This document shows positions 23,701-38,000 of a stretch of 64,000 nucleotides of DNA, one piece after another. The notes under the pieces are model-generated. The model ran no database searches. It saw nothing but the letters and a program-made list of their open reading frames with translations, and had not been told where the DNA came from. Where the stretch lies: the NCBI GenBank assembly GCA_013400155.1, contig VXBM01000001.1, forward strand, positions 4,314,382 to 4,378,381, read 5' to 3'. Position numbers and translations under genes: made by a program. This DNA is from Helopsaltes ochotensis (lineage: Eukaryota; Chordata; Aves; Passeriformes; Locustellidae). The first letter of the stretch is position 1. Every line of letters begins with the position of its first letter.

Positions 23701-26700
23701 CTGGATTTTAATTTGGCGGGGTTAAATTTCTTCACTTCATCACATAAGGCTTTCTTTCCTCTTAAATCAAATAGATGAAAAATTACCATTCCATTGTTTT
23801 ACAGCTAACTCTGTAAAAGGATGCACACTCCTGAAGCATACCAGGAGTACCAAATACAAAAGTTAATTGAACATGGCATTTATCAGAAAGAAGCAAATGT
23901 TAAAGTCATGTTACGCTGATACAGGAAGTCAATTCAATGTAACAGCAAGGTCAGAAACAGGAAATGACAAGTAATTAAGTATTTTTTATTTATTTCTTAA
24001 CTGAAAAGAGTAACTGCAAATGGGTTAGCAACCAGCACAAGTGCCGTGGCATAAGCTGCTTACTGGTTTATCCTTGATTGTGGGACTTGACACACACAGG
24101 TAAAGTTTTCCATCTTCTTCCAGACAGGCATCTATCAGAGCTTGTACAGAGCTTTCTTCCTGGAACAGCAGAAAGGCGTAACCTTGGAAAGGATAAGGGA
24201 ACAAGAAAGAAAAGTAACAGATTAATTTACAGAGCATTTTTTTAACAAACAAGCCGAAGAAGGGGTAAGATACACAAATTACAAATTTACAAATAACTGT
24301 TAAGGCGGGCTAGTTTGTTTTCATAAATTAAATTCACTGAACATAGCCCTGCATTAGAGATCCCCACACTACTCATTTCTGAATAGAAACAAGAGTATTT
24401 GCTGCATCTGAGGATATTTATTTGATTAACTAATGATTCTGAACAGTGAGAATACAGGTTGGTGAATGAGGGTTTCTATTATCCAACTGTATTTGAGCTA
24501 TTTATGAGTGGTATCTGCTGGTAGCATTAAGATTAACATCTTACAATGGAGGCACAAATGTCAACTTACTATATATAATTAATAAATTCTAGAAGAGAGG
24601 GGTAAGAAAGTGGACAGGTAAGCAGAAAAATATTCTATTCATACACACCTAAATATGAAAAAAATGTTGACTAAAAACAATAAGCCCAGGGAAAAGAACA
24701 ACATGCTTTGTGCTTTCTTATTAATAGAAGACTGTTGTTACTTATATTTAAAGCAGTTCAAAAGAAAGAAGAAGTCTACTAAAATTGTTTCATGTGATTG
24801 AGAATTTTGGACACTAAATTAGACAGTAAACCTAAGTGTGTAGCACTCAGTGCTCTGCTGAATGCAGCTGCCAAGAAAATTTTCTTGAGTTCTATTTAAT
24901 GTTGTTAAATCTGGATGCAGAGTTGATCCAAGCAGCCCATGCTTCTGCTACCTGAGAAATGAAACTAATACAGCACTCTGCACTCAGCAAAGCCAGGTAA
25001 CACCGGGCTTCTGGATCCATGGAGCTGCCTGGTCGAGAGGACTCCCATGGAGCAGGCATTGCTCCCTTGCTCCACAATCACTACAGCACAGTTTTCTCCA
25101 TGTGAGTATATATTTCACTTTAAAAAGTATCCATTTTTCCCAAGAAGTACAAGATTTGATAAGCCTCAAAAATTGAATGCTCTATGGCAGAATTTTGGTA
25201 GCACGCTGTGGTAGTAGGTTGCAGTCAAACTTCGGCAGTGCTCCTTTCTCACCTGACCACACACTCTAAAGGTTTGAGGGCTCAAGGGACTGCCCTTCAC
25301 TCACGTTCCATAGAGCAAAACAGGCAAGATAGCTGAGGCCTCAAAAACCAGCAACCTGACTACAGCTGACTATTCTCTAACCACGGATATTTGGACTCCT
25401 GGCAGAGCTGAAGCAATCCAGCTCCTCCTCTGCTGTTGGTGCAACACATCACTGCAATGCTGACAATAAACAATTCTCTGGGAAAAGGCAAAAATATATT
25501 TTGGTGTAAGAAAAATCACTACAATTTTTCAAAGGGTACAGGAGAGGGAGGATGAGGAAAAAATTAATTTCCCTAGTTTATGATGCCAACCTCAATCCTG
25601 AGCTCCAAGATTTATTATGGAAAGCAGTATAAGAACTGAGCTCCTTTGTACATGTCCTATTCTGACATCTAAACAGTGACACAATTTCCATATGAAAGGG
25701 TAATTTAGTCCAGTTGGTCTAATTTCAGTTAACCTTGCTGAGAATAAACCGGAAAATCTGGCATACACAGTGTGCCACAAGCTTGAAACAAGGTTGCCAC
25801 TTGAAATGCAAGATACACTTGAAACTAAATAAAGTTGTTACAGTTTGGCATAAGCAATTTGGCATAAATTGGCCTAAACAGTCAGGACAAAAAAATAAAA
25901 TAAAATCTCTGTTTCAATTAATACCAGCATTGGAATATCTTCTCTAATGATGGGAACCTTTCTGTGTTATTGAAAGCACAGTTTGTAATAAGGCTTTAGT
26001 GACCTCTTTCTTCAAAACAACATGCTAGATGGAAAGCGTAATAAGGTGCCTCCTCTGCCTTTCTATTAAAAGAAGATCTTGATATTCATACTTTTATGTC
26101 AAAAACTGGCACGTTGATGCAAATTACAGGCAGTTATACTGGAGTTTTAGCTAGTAGTGCATTATGCATGTACTCTGCCCATCCTTCCTCAGTGTTAGTA
26201 ACTGCAAAGAACTACTCATGTAGCTTTATTATGGCAGAACCTGCATTATATGTATTAGGTATGTGAGAGAAAATAAACTTACTGGCCCTGTGGACAACAT
26301 TTAACTTAGCAAGTCACAGCTGGTAGAGTTTATGAGAAAAGACCTAAAGCAAAATATTTCTCAAGAGTTAAAGATTATCCAGCTTCATGCCTGCCATGGC
26401 TCACCAGAAAAAGCCTGGGTGCATTTCACAACATTTGTGAAAAGAACATGTTTTAAAAAGAAAAGGTTTTCTTTTATTCTTCTAAATCTGGTATCACCTT
26501 TCTTTTACAGCTCCATGGTTAGGCACAGTTTGGTGGAGGTAAAAGGAAATCACCGACTGTGTTTTGTGATCCATGGGAGAAGCTAGGAACCAAGTTTCTT
26601 ATATTAGAATTTTTATACTCTGTTCAGTTTAAGGGATTAATTACAAACATTATGACAGTAAAGGTTGTCTGGACAGTCTCAAGTTATTTAGTGGTACAGG

Positions 26701-29700
26701 ATTATTTCAGAAAGTTACTAATGGAGTAACAGCACAGACCTCTCACTTAATGAAGTCCACAGTGGATTGAGTTTAATGAAGAGTTTTTCTTCGGAATTTC
26801 AGTTAATTGTAAATTAGTTCAATTTTATTATAATAACTGAATTAGTTATTCAACGTTTTAAATTAGTTATTTAACATTTTATGCTCAACTTGTGAATACT
26901 CAAAATAATTAATAATTTAAGTTCTTGCATTTGAGAACAGCAGTTAAACTGTTGTTCAAATGCATCAACCATGAGCAGAATCTTCTGGTACAGCGCCAGC
27001 ATTTTGGCATGCAAATGTTATATAGCCAACAGGGAAGGATTAACCTATTTCTGGTTTTTTGAATCTGGGCTCTTTTAAAACAAAGTGAAATACTGTAATG
27101 AAGAGTTATATATAAGGTCAAAGAGAAGTTGAATATCCATGTTATGTGTCTGTATATCGTCTACTGATTTCATAAGTAATTGATCTGAAATCCATTCTTC
27201 CCAAAATTCAGCCCACTTGCAAAATCAGATACAAGAATCATAATCCAAGGGTCACGTGTTTTTAGCTTTATAACACTGAGGTTGGGTGGCAGAATTAAGA
27301 GAATGAAGAGAAGAACTTCCTCTTTACATTCTGCATAGCAAGTCAGAAAAGCCTTTGGGTAGTCACATGCATTGATTTCATCTGCAAACAGGAAGGACCA
27401 CTTATGCTTGAAACAAGCTGAACTACCTTCAAAGCACATCTTTCATTCATTTAGACACAGTCATTTCTGATGTTTTTATCAGCTTCAGGATTACAATAAA
27501 ATCGACCTCAGATTTCTTATAAAAGTATTTCAATATATAAATCTACTTCATATTATGTAAAAAAAAAGGATGGAGTTAAAATGGTGAAGAAAATTAATGT
27601 TCTAGTCTCATTTCTTTAGGGTTAATGTTAGATGGTTGAAATGGCTGCCTCACAGAAGTAGATTTAAATAGACAACTTTTTCATGAAATACATATTTCAC
27701 TTTTTCACTTTTTTTTTTTTTACTAGATTTTAAAAAATAGTTTTGAACTGAATTATGTTTGCTTTTACTAGAACTTCTAGAATAAAGTTGTTTTAAAAGC
27801 CCACAGGAAAGGAACATTTAGAAACAGTGTGAACCAAATTTCTAAATCAGTTAATGTGATGACAAGGGTCATTGCACAAAGTCACCTTAGTAATCTTATT
27901 AGAAGATGCTTTGAACATGAATAAAACACATTTCTAAATCCAAAGATGAAACAACTATTAAAAATTAAACTCATTTTTGAAAAATAAAAATCTGAGGTGT
28001 TAAAAAACCTGCAGACTTTCCTTTAAACATTGCAGTGACATGACTGCATTTTCAAAAAACTTCAAAGGCTTTAAATACTTAGGAAACCTCAAAATAGAAA
28101 AGGCTGTAATCTCACTTAGCTACTGCGGAAGAGTGAAATTATGTATTAGTCAGGGCTGCAAAGATTAATTTCTTTTAGGCGGTCTAATTTTATACGGCAG
28201 TGTTTGACCCTGTCAGCTGATTCTTTTCTCTAAAAAACAAAAGGTGGATAAGAAATAGGAACAGTCTAGAATCTTACAGTGACTCTTCTATTTCTGCACA
28301 TTTACATTTTTTACATGTTTTTCATGAATACCAGACTAAGCCTGGCTGGTGTGATATGTAAGAAATTCCTCATATGCCACACTACAGACAGGAACTGGGG
28401 AAGGGTTTGTTTGATTTTAATTAAAGGATTGTACTCCATATCCTCAGTTACATTGAAAAATAATTGGATCCTGAACCTTAATAGCAATAAAATGAAGCAT
28501 ACATGTCAAATGGAAGACAGGAGACATAACAAGAAAAGGCAGCAATGGAGTGGATCATAGAGAAGGGCTGAATGAAAACTGAGGTTCTGTATCAATAGCT
28601 TCTGTAAAATAAATTGCACATCTTCATAATTCCAGTCTTAGCATTAAATAGCCCACATCATGAGATCACCAAAAGAATTGAAACTAGCACTTAACTCTTA
28701 CTAATAATGATCTTACCGTCTCACAAATAACAGAGAAAACAGAAACCTTCTATTTTGTCATAAATATTGCGGAGTGTTTTTTTCCACATCTTCAATTTAA
28801 ATGGAAGAAGAAACCCAATCCACCCCCAGAGTCTCTGCTTTCTGGGCATGCATTATTTGTGGGACATGGGAGAAGTGCCCCGATGTTTCCTCAGTAGAAA
28901 GGACAACATTTCTGTTGCAGTGCTGCAGTAAATACATACAGCTAAAGGTTGGTCTTTTCAGTTCCAAAACATGTCAAGAAGCAGAAAGGATTTTCTAGCT
29001 ATCATTACTTTACTTTCACCACTTATGGGCAAAAAACCCCCAAAAGAACAGTACCCATATGCCATCTCAGTTTGTCCTGTAGTAAAAATACTCCCACCCA
29101 CCTGTATTAAAAAAGAAAAGAGTGAAATAGATTACTTGGATTTTTTTTTGGTGTTTTTTAATCAAAAGAATATTCTACAGGCATACTAAAACCTCTCTTT
29201 ATCTGGCATTTTACTTCTAAACTAGTATAAAATATTACAACAGCAAATTTATAGTGTTGTCTCCTCTTTCAAAGGTCACAGCCATTTTCAACATCAGACT
29301 TCAGACTGCAACATGATCTATAGCAGCTATAAATCAGAATTAAAGGGTATAAAACATAAAAGAAAGGCTCTAACATGCAATTTGGATATAACTGTAGTTA
29401 TAACAGTAGTCACATGAATTTCATATGACAAAGACTAAATATTTGATGAGGTGGAAGCTATTTTGTGAAGTTTACTGAGTTAGCAGCATGAAAAAAACAA
29501 GCGTTCACACTCATAAAAAGCCAACTAAATTCAGAACTGAATTTTTTAAATTTCAGTTTTCAAGGGCAGTATGCAATGGTGACTGCTCTGGGCAGAGCAG
29601 CTCATGGTCATCATCTGGAGGGGGTCAGGTCTGTTGCTGCTGCTTTTGCTCTGAACAGATGGCTTAAGAGAGATCAGTTTCCAAGTTTGAACAAAACCTG

Positions 29701-31975
29701 TTACTCTTCTTTGCAATAAAACCATTTTCCAGTCCTACTCCAACTAACATTAACATGGAAAAATTCTACAGAAATATAAATACTCTGCTTGATTTCAGCT
29801 TCTGTTTCAAGCACAGTATCAGCATGAGGTAAAATGAATTTTCAGAGGAAGAAAGCACCGGTCTAAAAATCCAGGCTAGCTGGATTTCAGTTATTTTGAA
29901 TTAAATTTGATATTGGGTTTTACAATAAAAATAGTTTTCACTTTCAATTACATGTTTTTTTCAGCATTTATTTTCAAAGAAGAAAGTTTTTAATGCATTA
30001 AATAATTACAACTGATTGGGGGTGGGAGTAGGGAACAACTTACTTTTTAGATGACCATCAGAACAATGAATATGCTGCAGTGCTAATACAGAATCTGCCT
30101 CTGCACCACCCCCCGCAACAACCCCTTCAACATATTTCAATGATTTGAAAGGACAATTTGGTGCTTCATAAATTATTAGCAAAACAAGATAGCACAAGCT
30201 ACTACAAAGCACAAAATAATATTAAGTCTTCAAAAGCACAATTCAAAGGACAGCTTTTATCCCGAAGCCCATAATATTTACAGATCAATTCATGTATTTC
30301 TATTTACAAAACAAAAGAAAAGGTGATATTTAATAAAAATAGTGTTGGGGAAGGATGAGATGTACAACCCACAGTAAAATCTATGTGGGTTTTAGGAGAG
30401 GTTAATGAGAATAACACAAATATTTAAGTCCTTCCATTCGACAAAAGTGGTCTGGCTACCTCTGGAGATAAACATGGAAAGCTTTTTATGTACTTAGATA
30501 TGTTCAAATTACTGAAAAAGGGTCAAATGCTGGCTAAAAATTGTGGTTTCTTCTACAGCAACCTAGAAATTCTGAAAGAAAGAAGGATCTGTTGAAAACT
30601 ACATGAAAGCTGGGAGAGAATAATCCTGCAATGCTGCTTCAGAATCAGATTTGTTCTGCCTAGGCTGGGATGGCTCAAAAATACTTCTGTATTTTGTCTC
30701 ACCAGATTCTTGTTTTCCTTGCCCTAAAAAAAGCAGCTGCAAATGGCATAATTTCAGAGACAGAAATTCTCTTACATGAAGCAAGCCCCTTGAATGCTCT
30801 TAGATACCTGGCACAGCAGTCTCAAAGACAGACATTTAAAAATCATCGTTATCAGTATGCCACCAAGCATCCTCAGACATTTAGGACAAGACACGAAAGA
30901 AACAGTGTTAAGATCTGCAAAAAGGGAGGCTCAAACAAGAGTCACCAAAAACCTCAAAGAAAATTCTCTGCAAAACCAAGCTAAAGTCACAGAGCTACAG
31001 AAGAGCACGTTAGTGTGTACTGCATTTTGCCACAACACATTTTGTGACTTGCATTGATTTGGGATTATGCTGCCCTGGTGTGGGAAGACACAGGGACTAC
31101 AAATTACAGGCATGGCCTCAGATGTCAGTGGGTAAACGACTGACACTGCACACGTGTGTTGGAACATATGTAAACAACATCTAAAACCCCTCCCAGAATC
31201 CCTTTTTGCCATACAATATAACTCTGGATAGGGAATGTCAGTTTCCATTTTGACAAATATTATGAACTCTGACTTCATTTTTTTTAAATACAAAAATTGG
31301 CTCAGCATTTCATGCTGGACTGTGGTAGCATCATATTTGACCAGTTAAGCCAGACAGTTTCCTAGAGCAGCCTGCTGTATTTAGACAAACCAGATACCTT
31401 CTTGTGAATATAACTAATGAAATTGGAATTATGATTCCATACTTTCTCCTTGCAACTGTTCCCTCTTGTTCGTCTGGCAGAAACTACAACTGCCACTGCA
31501 GTGGCAATAGAGTTAACCATGGAAATGGCCTTCATCCATGAAATGAAGATCAGTCAAAAGACTACAACAACAGCGTTCCCATCTAACAGTACTTAGGAGA
31601 GAATCAGAGAGGCTCACAGTGTCCCTCCCACCAATTGTTTTTAAATTAAAGCATGAGAATCATTTCATGTTACTTTGTGCAACTTTGCTTACACTGTTTT
31701 GTTTTTCATGAGATCTCCCTCACACTAGTGTCCCATATGGAGTAGTAGGGACAAATGTACTTACTTTTATCAGATAAAAGGATAACGAACTGAAGAACAG
31801 GGAAAACACAAAAGGATCAGACTGCTGATCACACATCTAAATCAACTAAAGCCAAAGCACTCCTCCCATTCCAAACCCATCCTATTGCCATGCTTCATTT
31901 TCTAACTCTAATTTTTATCTCTATCCAAACATCAATCTTTCCAAAGGCAAAAAAAAAAAAAAAAAAAAAAAATAA

Positions 31976-32031
<56 letters not shown>

Positions 32032-35000
32032 GATTTTTTTTTTGCATAATTTTTGGCATTTTAAAACACATGGTGCAGTTCTTAGTGAGTACTAGAAAAA
32101 TACTAGTTATCACAAGGAAAAACCAGTAAAGAGTTTTTAAAAAGTTGTTTCAAAGCTAGCAATCTGTTAAAGAAATAACAACTGAAAAAAAGATGTTTTT
32201 GAAACAGTTGGCACCATCTGTTTCATAAAAAAAAAGGAAAGAAAAAAATTACTGTAGTTAGCATAAGCATTGCTTAACTCAGCACACCAGCAAATAAGCA
32301 AAAACCCCACCAATTTCTATTTAAATAAAATAAATGAATTATCTGGATTTTGCCAGAGATAAATAGACTGTGACATGGTAACGTGCAACTACTTTTGATA
32401 GCATCCTTTAATACATATTTCTTTATTTCTCAATGTCTCATAGGTAGTCAAAAGATACTTAACCACAAACCACATTTAATTCCCAAACTCTGGGGTGAAA
32501 GCCAAGCCAAATTATGAACTGGGCATCTGCTTACCCAAGACTAACACATGGCATTTATAATTTTGCCAGTTCAGTTAGTAACATATCCAAACAGATGCCA
32601 AAGGAAGTAATCCAAAGACTTCTCAGGCAATGGGAATGAATTAGCCTTAGTCAGAGGCAAAGCATTAAAAACCACCTCATGCATGACACCAACATAAAAA
32701 CATGGTGCTAAGCTTCACAATGCACGGGAGGGGTAAAAAGAAATGTTAAGGCAACAGTGCAGATGCTCAGAACAAGAAATAGGAGCCTCTTACATTGTCA
32801 GCTGTTGGCAGTTTCTCTTGCCCAAGTGCACAATATTCACTTCCAGTGACAAGAGTGTCCCTGTTCTCTCGGCAGCCTAAATATGGAACTCACTGGGAAC
32901 CAAAGTAAGGTAAGGTGTGCTTGATCTACAGAATGATTTGGGGTTTGCTGTTACAATGCCCAAAATTCAAACGCTGACAAGGCCAGACTGCTTTCACAAA
33001 CACTGCTCAAACACAAACACTGCTTTTCACAAACACGTCAGGCAAATGGCATCATTTGGGTAAGAAACCCCTGGAATATCTGGGAAAACAGGAAAACCTG
33101 GATAATACAGATAGCAATGGTGTGCATGAGGAATTTGTTGCAGATACATCTGTGTTGCTGTTCCACCCCCCAAGGTCCAAAGTGGCACTGTTGACACCCC
33201 ACTGGGATAAGCCTGGTGTTACTCACCATGCTGGAGATCCCAGCTCAGCATCATTTCCCACACAAACATTTATGGCCATCAGGCCCAGCACTAAATCTGA
33301 GGTGATGTGCCTAAGCAGACCTGTGGTGATACCATCCTGCCTAGGATGACAAATCCAGGAAAACCTTCTTTGTTCAAGCTCAGCGCTGCAGGAATGTTTC
33401 TGGATTCCAACTGGTCCCAGTGATAGCTTACATGCCACTGAAGCTAAGCTAATCAACTCCACCAACTAATAAATTAGCTAATAAGGCTTGCTGGAGCTGA
33501 CTACACATCTATGGCCTGAACTTGCTCACTAAACTGACCAGATAAAGCCCTTGGGGGGGCTGGTGGGTGGTGTTGGAGGTCACTAGACTGTAAGCAACAT
33601 TTTAATCTTTCAGATTTCATGCTTGATCAGATTAGCCATGGCTAATGGTTTCTGCAGCCTTCTCTTCCTAGTCCTAAGAATATCAACAGGGTGCTCCTAA
33701 TACAGGGAGACTACAGGGAATCCATGTATTGCACCAGCATAGCAAACATTCCAAAATTCAATAAATTATACCAACAAGTAGAAACTGGAAATCTGTATTG
33801 ATTCACTCAGGACTGCAGGGGATGTTGCATCACCTGGATGTAACTTCTTTCTTTCTGAAGACAGAAAGCCATGATGTGAAGCAGCTCCACTCCAGCATAA
33901 AACTTCACTGGCTGTGCTGACCCATGGCATCACCTACTGATGTCCTCTGCCCCAAAGCTCTCAGTGAACACTTATCAAAGCAAAGAGACAAAAATCCTGA
34001 ACCTTGCTGAAAGACCAGACACTGCCCAATGGTCTGACCCCCCAGTAATGGAAAAGGCCATCCATCAAAAGGACACTGAAGTCCATCTAGAGGTGATGAC
34101 ATATGCTCAGAAAGAGCAGGGCTCAATTTTACTGCCTCTGGGGCACATTCAAGCAAGGTGGGAGAAGCCTTGAAGGTCAGGTTTTATCAATGTGTGAACA
34201 GCCTCTGCATCATCCCCACCTCATTCCAACAATTCATTTTGCTTGTTTTCTTTCAAGATTGCTAGCATACAAACCCCAGCTTGTTCTTTCCCTATATTTT
34301 CATTTGTCCTTTGTTTTTTTGGACATGTTTTCTATTTAGAAAGACTCATATTCAGAATGTCTGAGAATTTACAGACTAGCAATGCAACATGGAAGACAAG
34401 ACATAAAGAAAAATGAAGGGAGAAAACATTTGAATTCATGAGTACTTGACAGCTGAGTAAGTCTCACTGAATTTTGCACCAAGGATAATTTCAAATATCT
34501 CTTTTTGTATTTTTTAAGAAAATGTCCAATAATGCACCAAAACAGCTTAAAATAAAAAAGTAAACCAAAAAAACCCCACCAAAACCAAAGCCCACCACCT
34601 TAAATTCTAGGTCTAAGGGAACTTCTGATCAAAACCAGCATTTGAGATATTTTATTGTGGTACTTCTGAAAATAATTCTGTAATAACTTTGAAAAGTAAG
34701 TACTCTTTATTGGGGAAAAAAAAAAAACCCAAACAAACAAACAAACAAAAAAACCCCACACCACCAAAAAGCTGTGGAAAAATTAGAACAGACATTCAAA
34801 CTTTACCCTTTGACTCCAGGAAATAATATTCTATCTTCTGTGTAGGTGCTGCCTGTTTGGGACCATAGTAAATCAAGTACATTTGACCTATGGAGCTTCC
34901 CATGACTGTAAGTGAATGTCAGAGCCAGGCATGCAGCATGTCTGATGCTGTAGCCCTGACTGATAACTAAGAAGTCAGATATAAATAAATCTGGAACAGT

Positions 35001-38000
35001 TGGGATTGACTGTTGTTTAGCACTTTCAGACAGACGTTCAGGGCAACTGGCAGGGGCTTTGAAAGCTGTTTCCTATATTAGAATCATGACAAAAATAGAA
35101 GTGAGGCTGCATTCCCTTGTCTTTTGCTAAAATAGACCTTACTCAAAAACATTTTACAAGTTTGTCAAGGCATAACTAGTCCACAGTTAGATACAGAACA
35201 AAATCAAAATTGGAAGTCCCATGTTAATTCAACAAATAGTTATTTATTGAATTAGTAAGAGGAAAAAAAATTAAAAAGGGAAAACAAGTCGAGAATACTA
35301 AGAGATAATAAAGGACAAGGAGAAGCTGGCTTTTCTACTTAAAAAATGCCAAACTTTTAAGTGAGGGCACAATTAGAATTCACTAGTCAGAAATAGCCCA
35401 AAGATCTTTAAAAATAACGTAAAAAGGGAAAAGCATACATTTTACCAACGGTCCTTAGGAATATTGCAGGGGGGTTGAGGTTTGGGGTGTTTTTTTCCTG
35501 TTTTTGGGGCTGTTTGATTTGTTTTTAAATTCATGAAGAGATGTTGCATAACTGCTGACAGCAAGGCTGAGTGGTAAGAATGGAACAGGAAAGAGGAAGC
35601 ATGTATTTCTCTTCTGATTCTAAGTGAGGGTTTCTCTTCTGATTTTAAGTAACCCAAATACTGTTCACAGGACAAGTATTTGTCACAGTGTTATCTTGCC
35701 TCCAGCAATTAAGCTTCCAAATAAATTAAGTTGGCTTTTATTTGTGTGTTTTTACAGTCAAAATATATCTATCAAAATATTGCAAGATTATTTAGTTCAC
35801 TGACTGAACAGCCCATTGTTCTGCCAAAATAATCAGAGGCCTTAATGAGCAATTAAAAGCTTCCAGGATCAATGAGAAATGAAACCCTTTGTATATAGAC
35901 CAGAAATTTTGTGTACAACTTCCTGCTACTGTCTCAGATCATGAGTGAACTCAGGAACTATATGCAAGAGGCACATGTGAAAGAGAGTAGAATGTATTGT
36001 TCCAGATCAGAGAGAACAGGGCACAGTAAGAGCAGTTGGATTTAGCCAAGTAACCCTCCCCAAACAGATTTCCCATAAACTGTTCCTTCTCGCCCAGAAC
36101 AGGTCAGGATAGCGTTGTGCTGCCCCATGAGAGGTTGTCCCACGGGCACACCCTCTGGCCCAGCCCCGGGGCCGTGGTCCCTGTGAGCAGAGCCCGCTGT
36201 GTGCCCGGCCCGCGGGGCCCTGAGGCGGAGCTGGCGCTCCCGAGCAGGATCCCGGCTCCCGGGGTGCAGCACACGCCAGAGCCGCTTCCCGCAAAACTCC
36301 GGGCACCCAACCCAGTGGCCCAATCCAAGGGACTTCCAGCTGATCCCCACGGGGTTTGCACCGGGCCAACCACAACCGAATCAACTAGGAAATTTCTGCA
36401 ACCTCCATTCTGCCAACTGCTGGTACAAATTAAGGCATGATTCAAGGGTTCAAGGAGCTCTGAAGAAGTACACACAGAGGAACACATTTCAATAACCAAA
36501 CTGTGAACTTTTTTTCCCATCATGACAATGGCTGAAAATATGCTTGATGAAAGATACAAAATTTGCCATAAAGAGTCAAAACTTTGCTTTAAAGTGGATT
36601 GCCACGTGGCAGATATAGTTTCCTTTTACCAGAACAGCCTTTTAAAGTGTATTTTAAACTACTTACCTTTAGGTGGGAAATATGACTTGCTTTCAGCTTT
36701 GTGAGGCCAGTCCACCACAAGAGGTCCAAACCTACGAAAGCTGGCAGTGATCTCATCTACAAAAAAACAAATGAGGCACCTTAGAGAGAACATAAAAACT
36801 AACAGTGGCAAGGTAAAAAGGTCTTAAGAAACAAAACAAAACAAGAACGGGGAAAACTGCAATAATGTCCAGAGAGGATGCCTAAATATTCTTTCATCTC
36901 TGTGCTGTACATGGCTGCTTAAAAAAGTGATTTTACATTCCACTAGTGGAAGTCTGCAGCAGGATTAAATGCAAACATGATCTATCAGAAGTGAATATGC
37001 TTCAGCTGCAGTCTATTTCTAATTATAGCCACAAAGCAGGGTCAGATGCAGCCACATGGGACTGACGGAGGAGCTCCATGTCAGCACGGCTGCTCCCTGC
37101 AGCCTGCCCTAGAAAGAGGCTGCAGCAGGTCATGCCACTGTGGGCATTTCACCTTCCTCAGGCCCCTCAGGAAATCTGCCTTGAATTACCAAGCTTTTTC
37201 TTCACTTTTTAAGCATCAATTTGGAACCATCGTGTAACACACATCACAAACTATCCTATAGGACAATTTTGTTTTACATATAAATCCTTCAGAAAAAAGT
37301 ATTTAAAATTGTTTTTGGAAAAATCTTATTTTCTCAATTCATTTTAAAATGTACTTTAAAGAAAGGATTAGTTCAAAATTGTGTCTAATGTGATGTTAGG
37401 TAGATCAGAGTAACAAGCCATCAGGAGAAAAGGCAGTGGGGTTTTCCAGTTTCTAGATTGCTGTTTGAGATGTGTCCAGTTTCTCTGACCCCATGAATTG
37501 CATGCCAGATTTTTCAAGCATCTGGAGACAGAACACACATGTTGTGTACCTGAAGAGCTGAAGGAGAAAGGGTTACTGAAGGAGGCCTCTCAGGAAAGAG
37601 GGTGACAGGTCACCGTGTTACCTCCTCACAGGACAGACTGGGTATGTATTTTGATTCTGAGCGACACAGAAATATTCACAGTTGTCCCTGTTGGGCTGTT
37701 GCTTCTTACAGCTGCAAATCCAGATTACCCACCAGACCCTACACAGCCCTGCAACTCTTGACATGGGAACTGCATTTGAGGTGTTTGTAAACATAGACTA
37801 GCAACTCATACTATCTTCATTAAAACTGTACGTGGTTTAGGCTTCAGATTAGTAGATCAGAGATCTACCTCTTTTCATTATAAGGCATCCTCAGATTCCC
37901 TGTGTATGTCCATTGAAGGTAGACAGTGGTGGATTCCAGCCATATTCCAGCTATGAAAAATACACCAAAAACTGTCATGATTTTAGTTGGGAGTAAGGGT

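Larger units (their letters stand above)
24183..36666 (-). other. CPEB3: CPEB3 intron (12.5 kb) splitting RRM1
   Basis: The largest intron in the window, GTAAGT to TTTCCAAG. It carries a 21-bp tandem duplication at 26.8 kb, the A-rich tract near 32.0 kb, a (CAAA)n array at 34.7 kb and the GC-rich island at 36.1-36.4 kb. A stretch of higher GC and longer random frames from about 32.8 to 34.2 kb has no recognisable protein. No second gene is supported. Confidence 0.85.

Noticed and set aside
24892..25169. Minus-strand frames with several Cys and Trp, possible extra CPEB3 exon
   Set aside because: RRM1 and RRM2 exons join in phase without it, and there are no fitting splice sites.
31895..32113. 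72-codon minus-strand frame rich in Phe
   Set aside because: It is only the translation of the T-tract.
32780..34200. Possible retroelement body, because GC and frame length rise
   Set aside because: No reverse transcriptase, integrase or gag motif in any frame, and no terminal repeats seen.
36007..36559. Overlapping long frames on both strands at the GC-rich island
   Set aside because: Frames open in several phases at once, as expected where stop codons are rare, and no product resembles a known protein.
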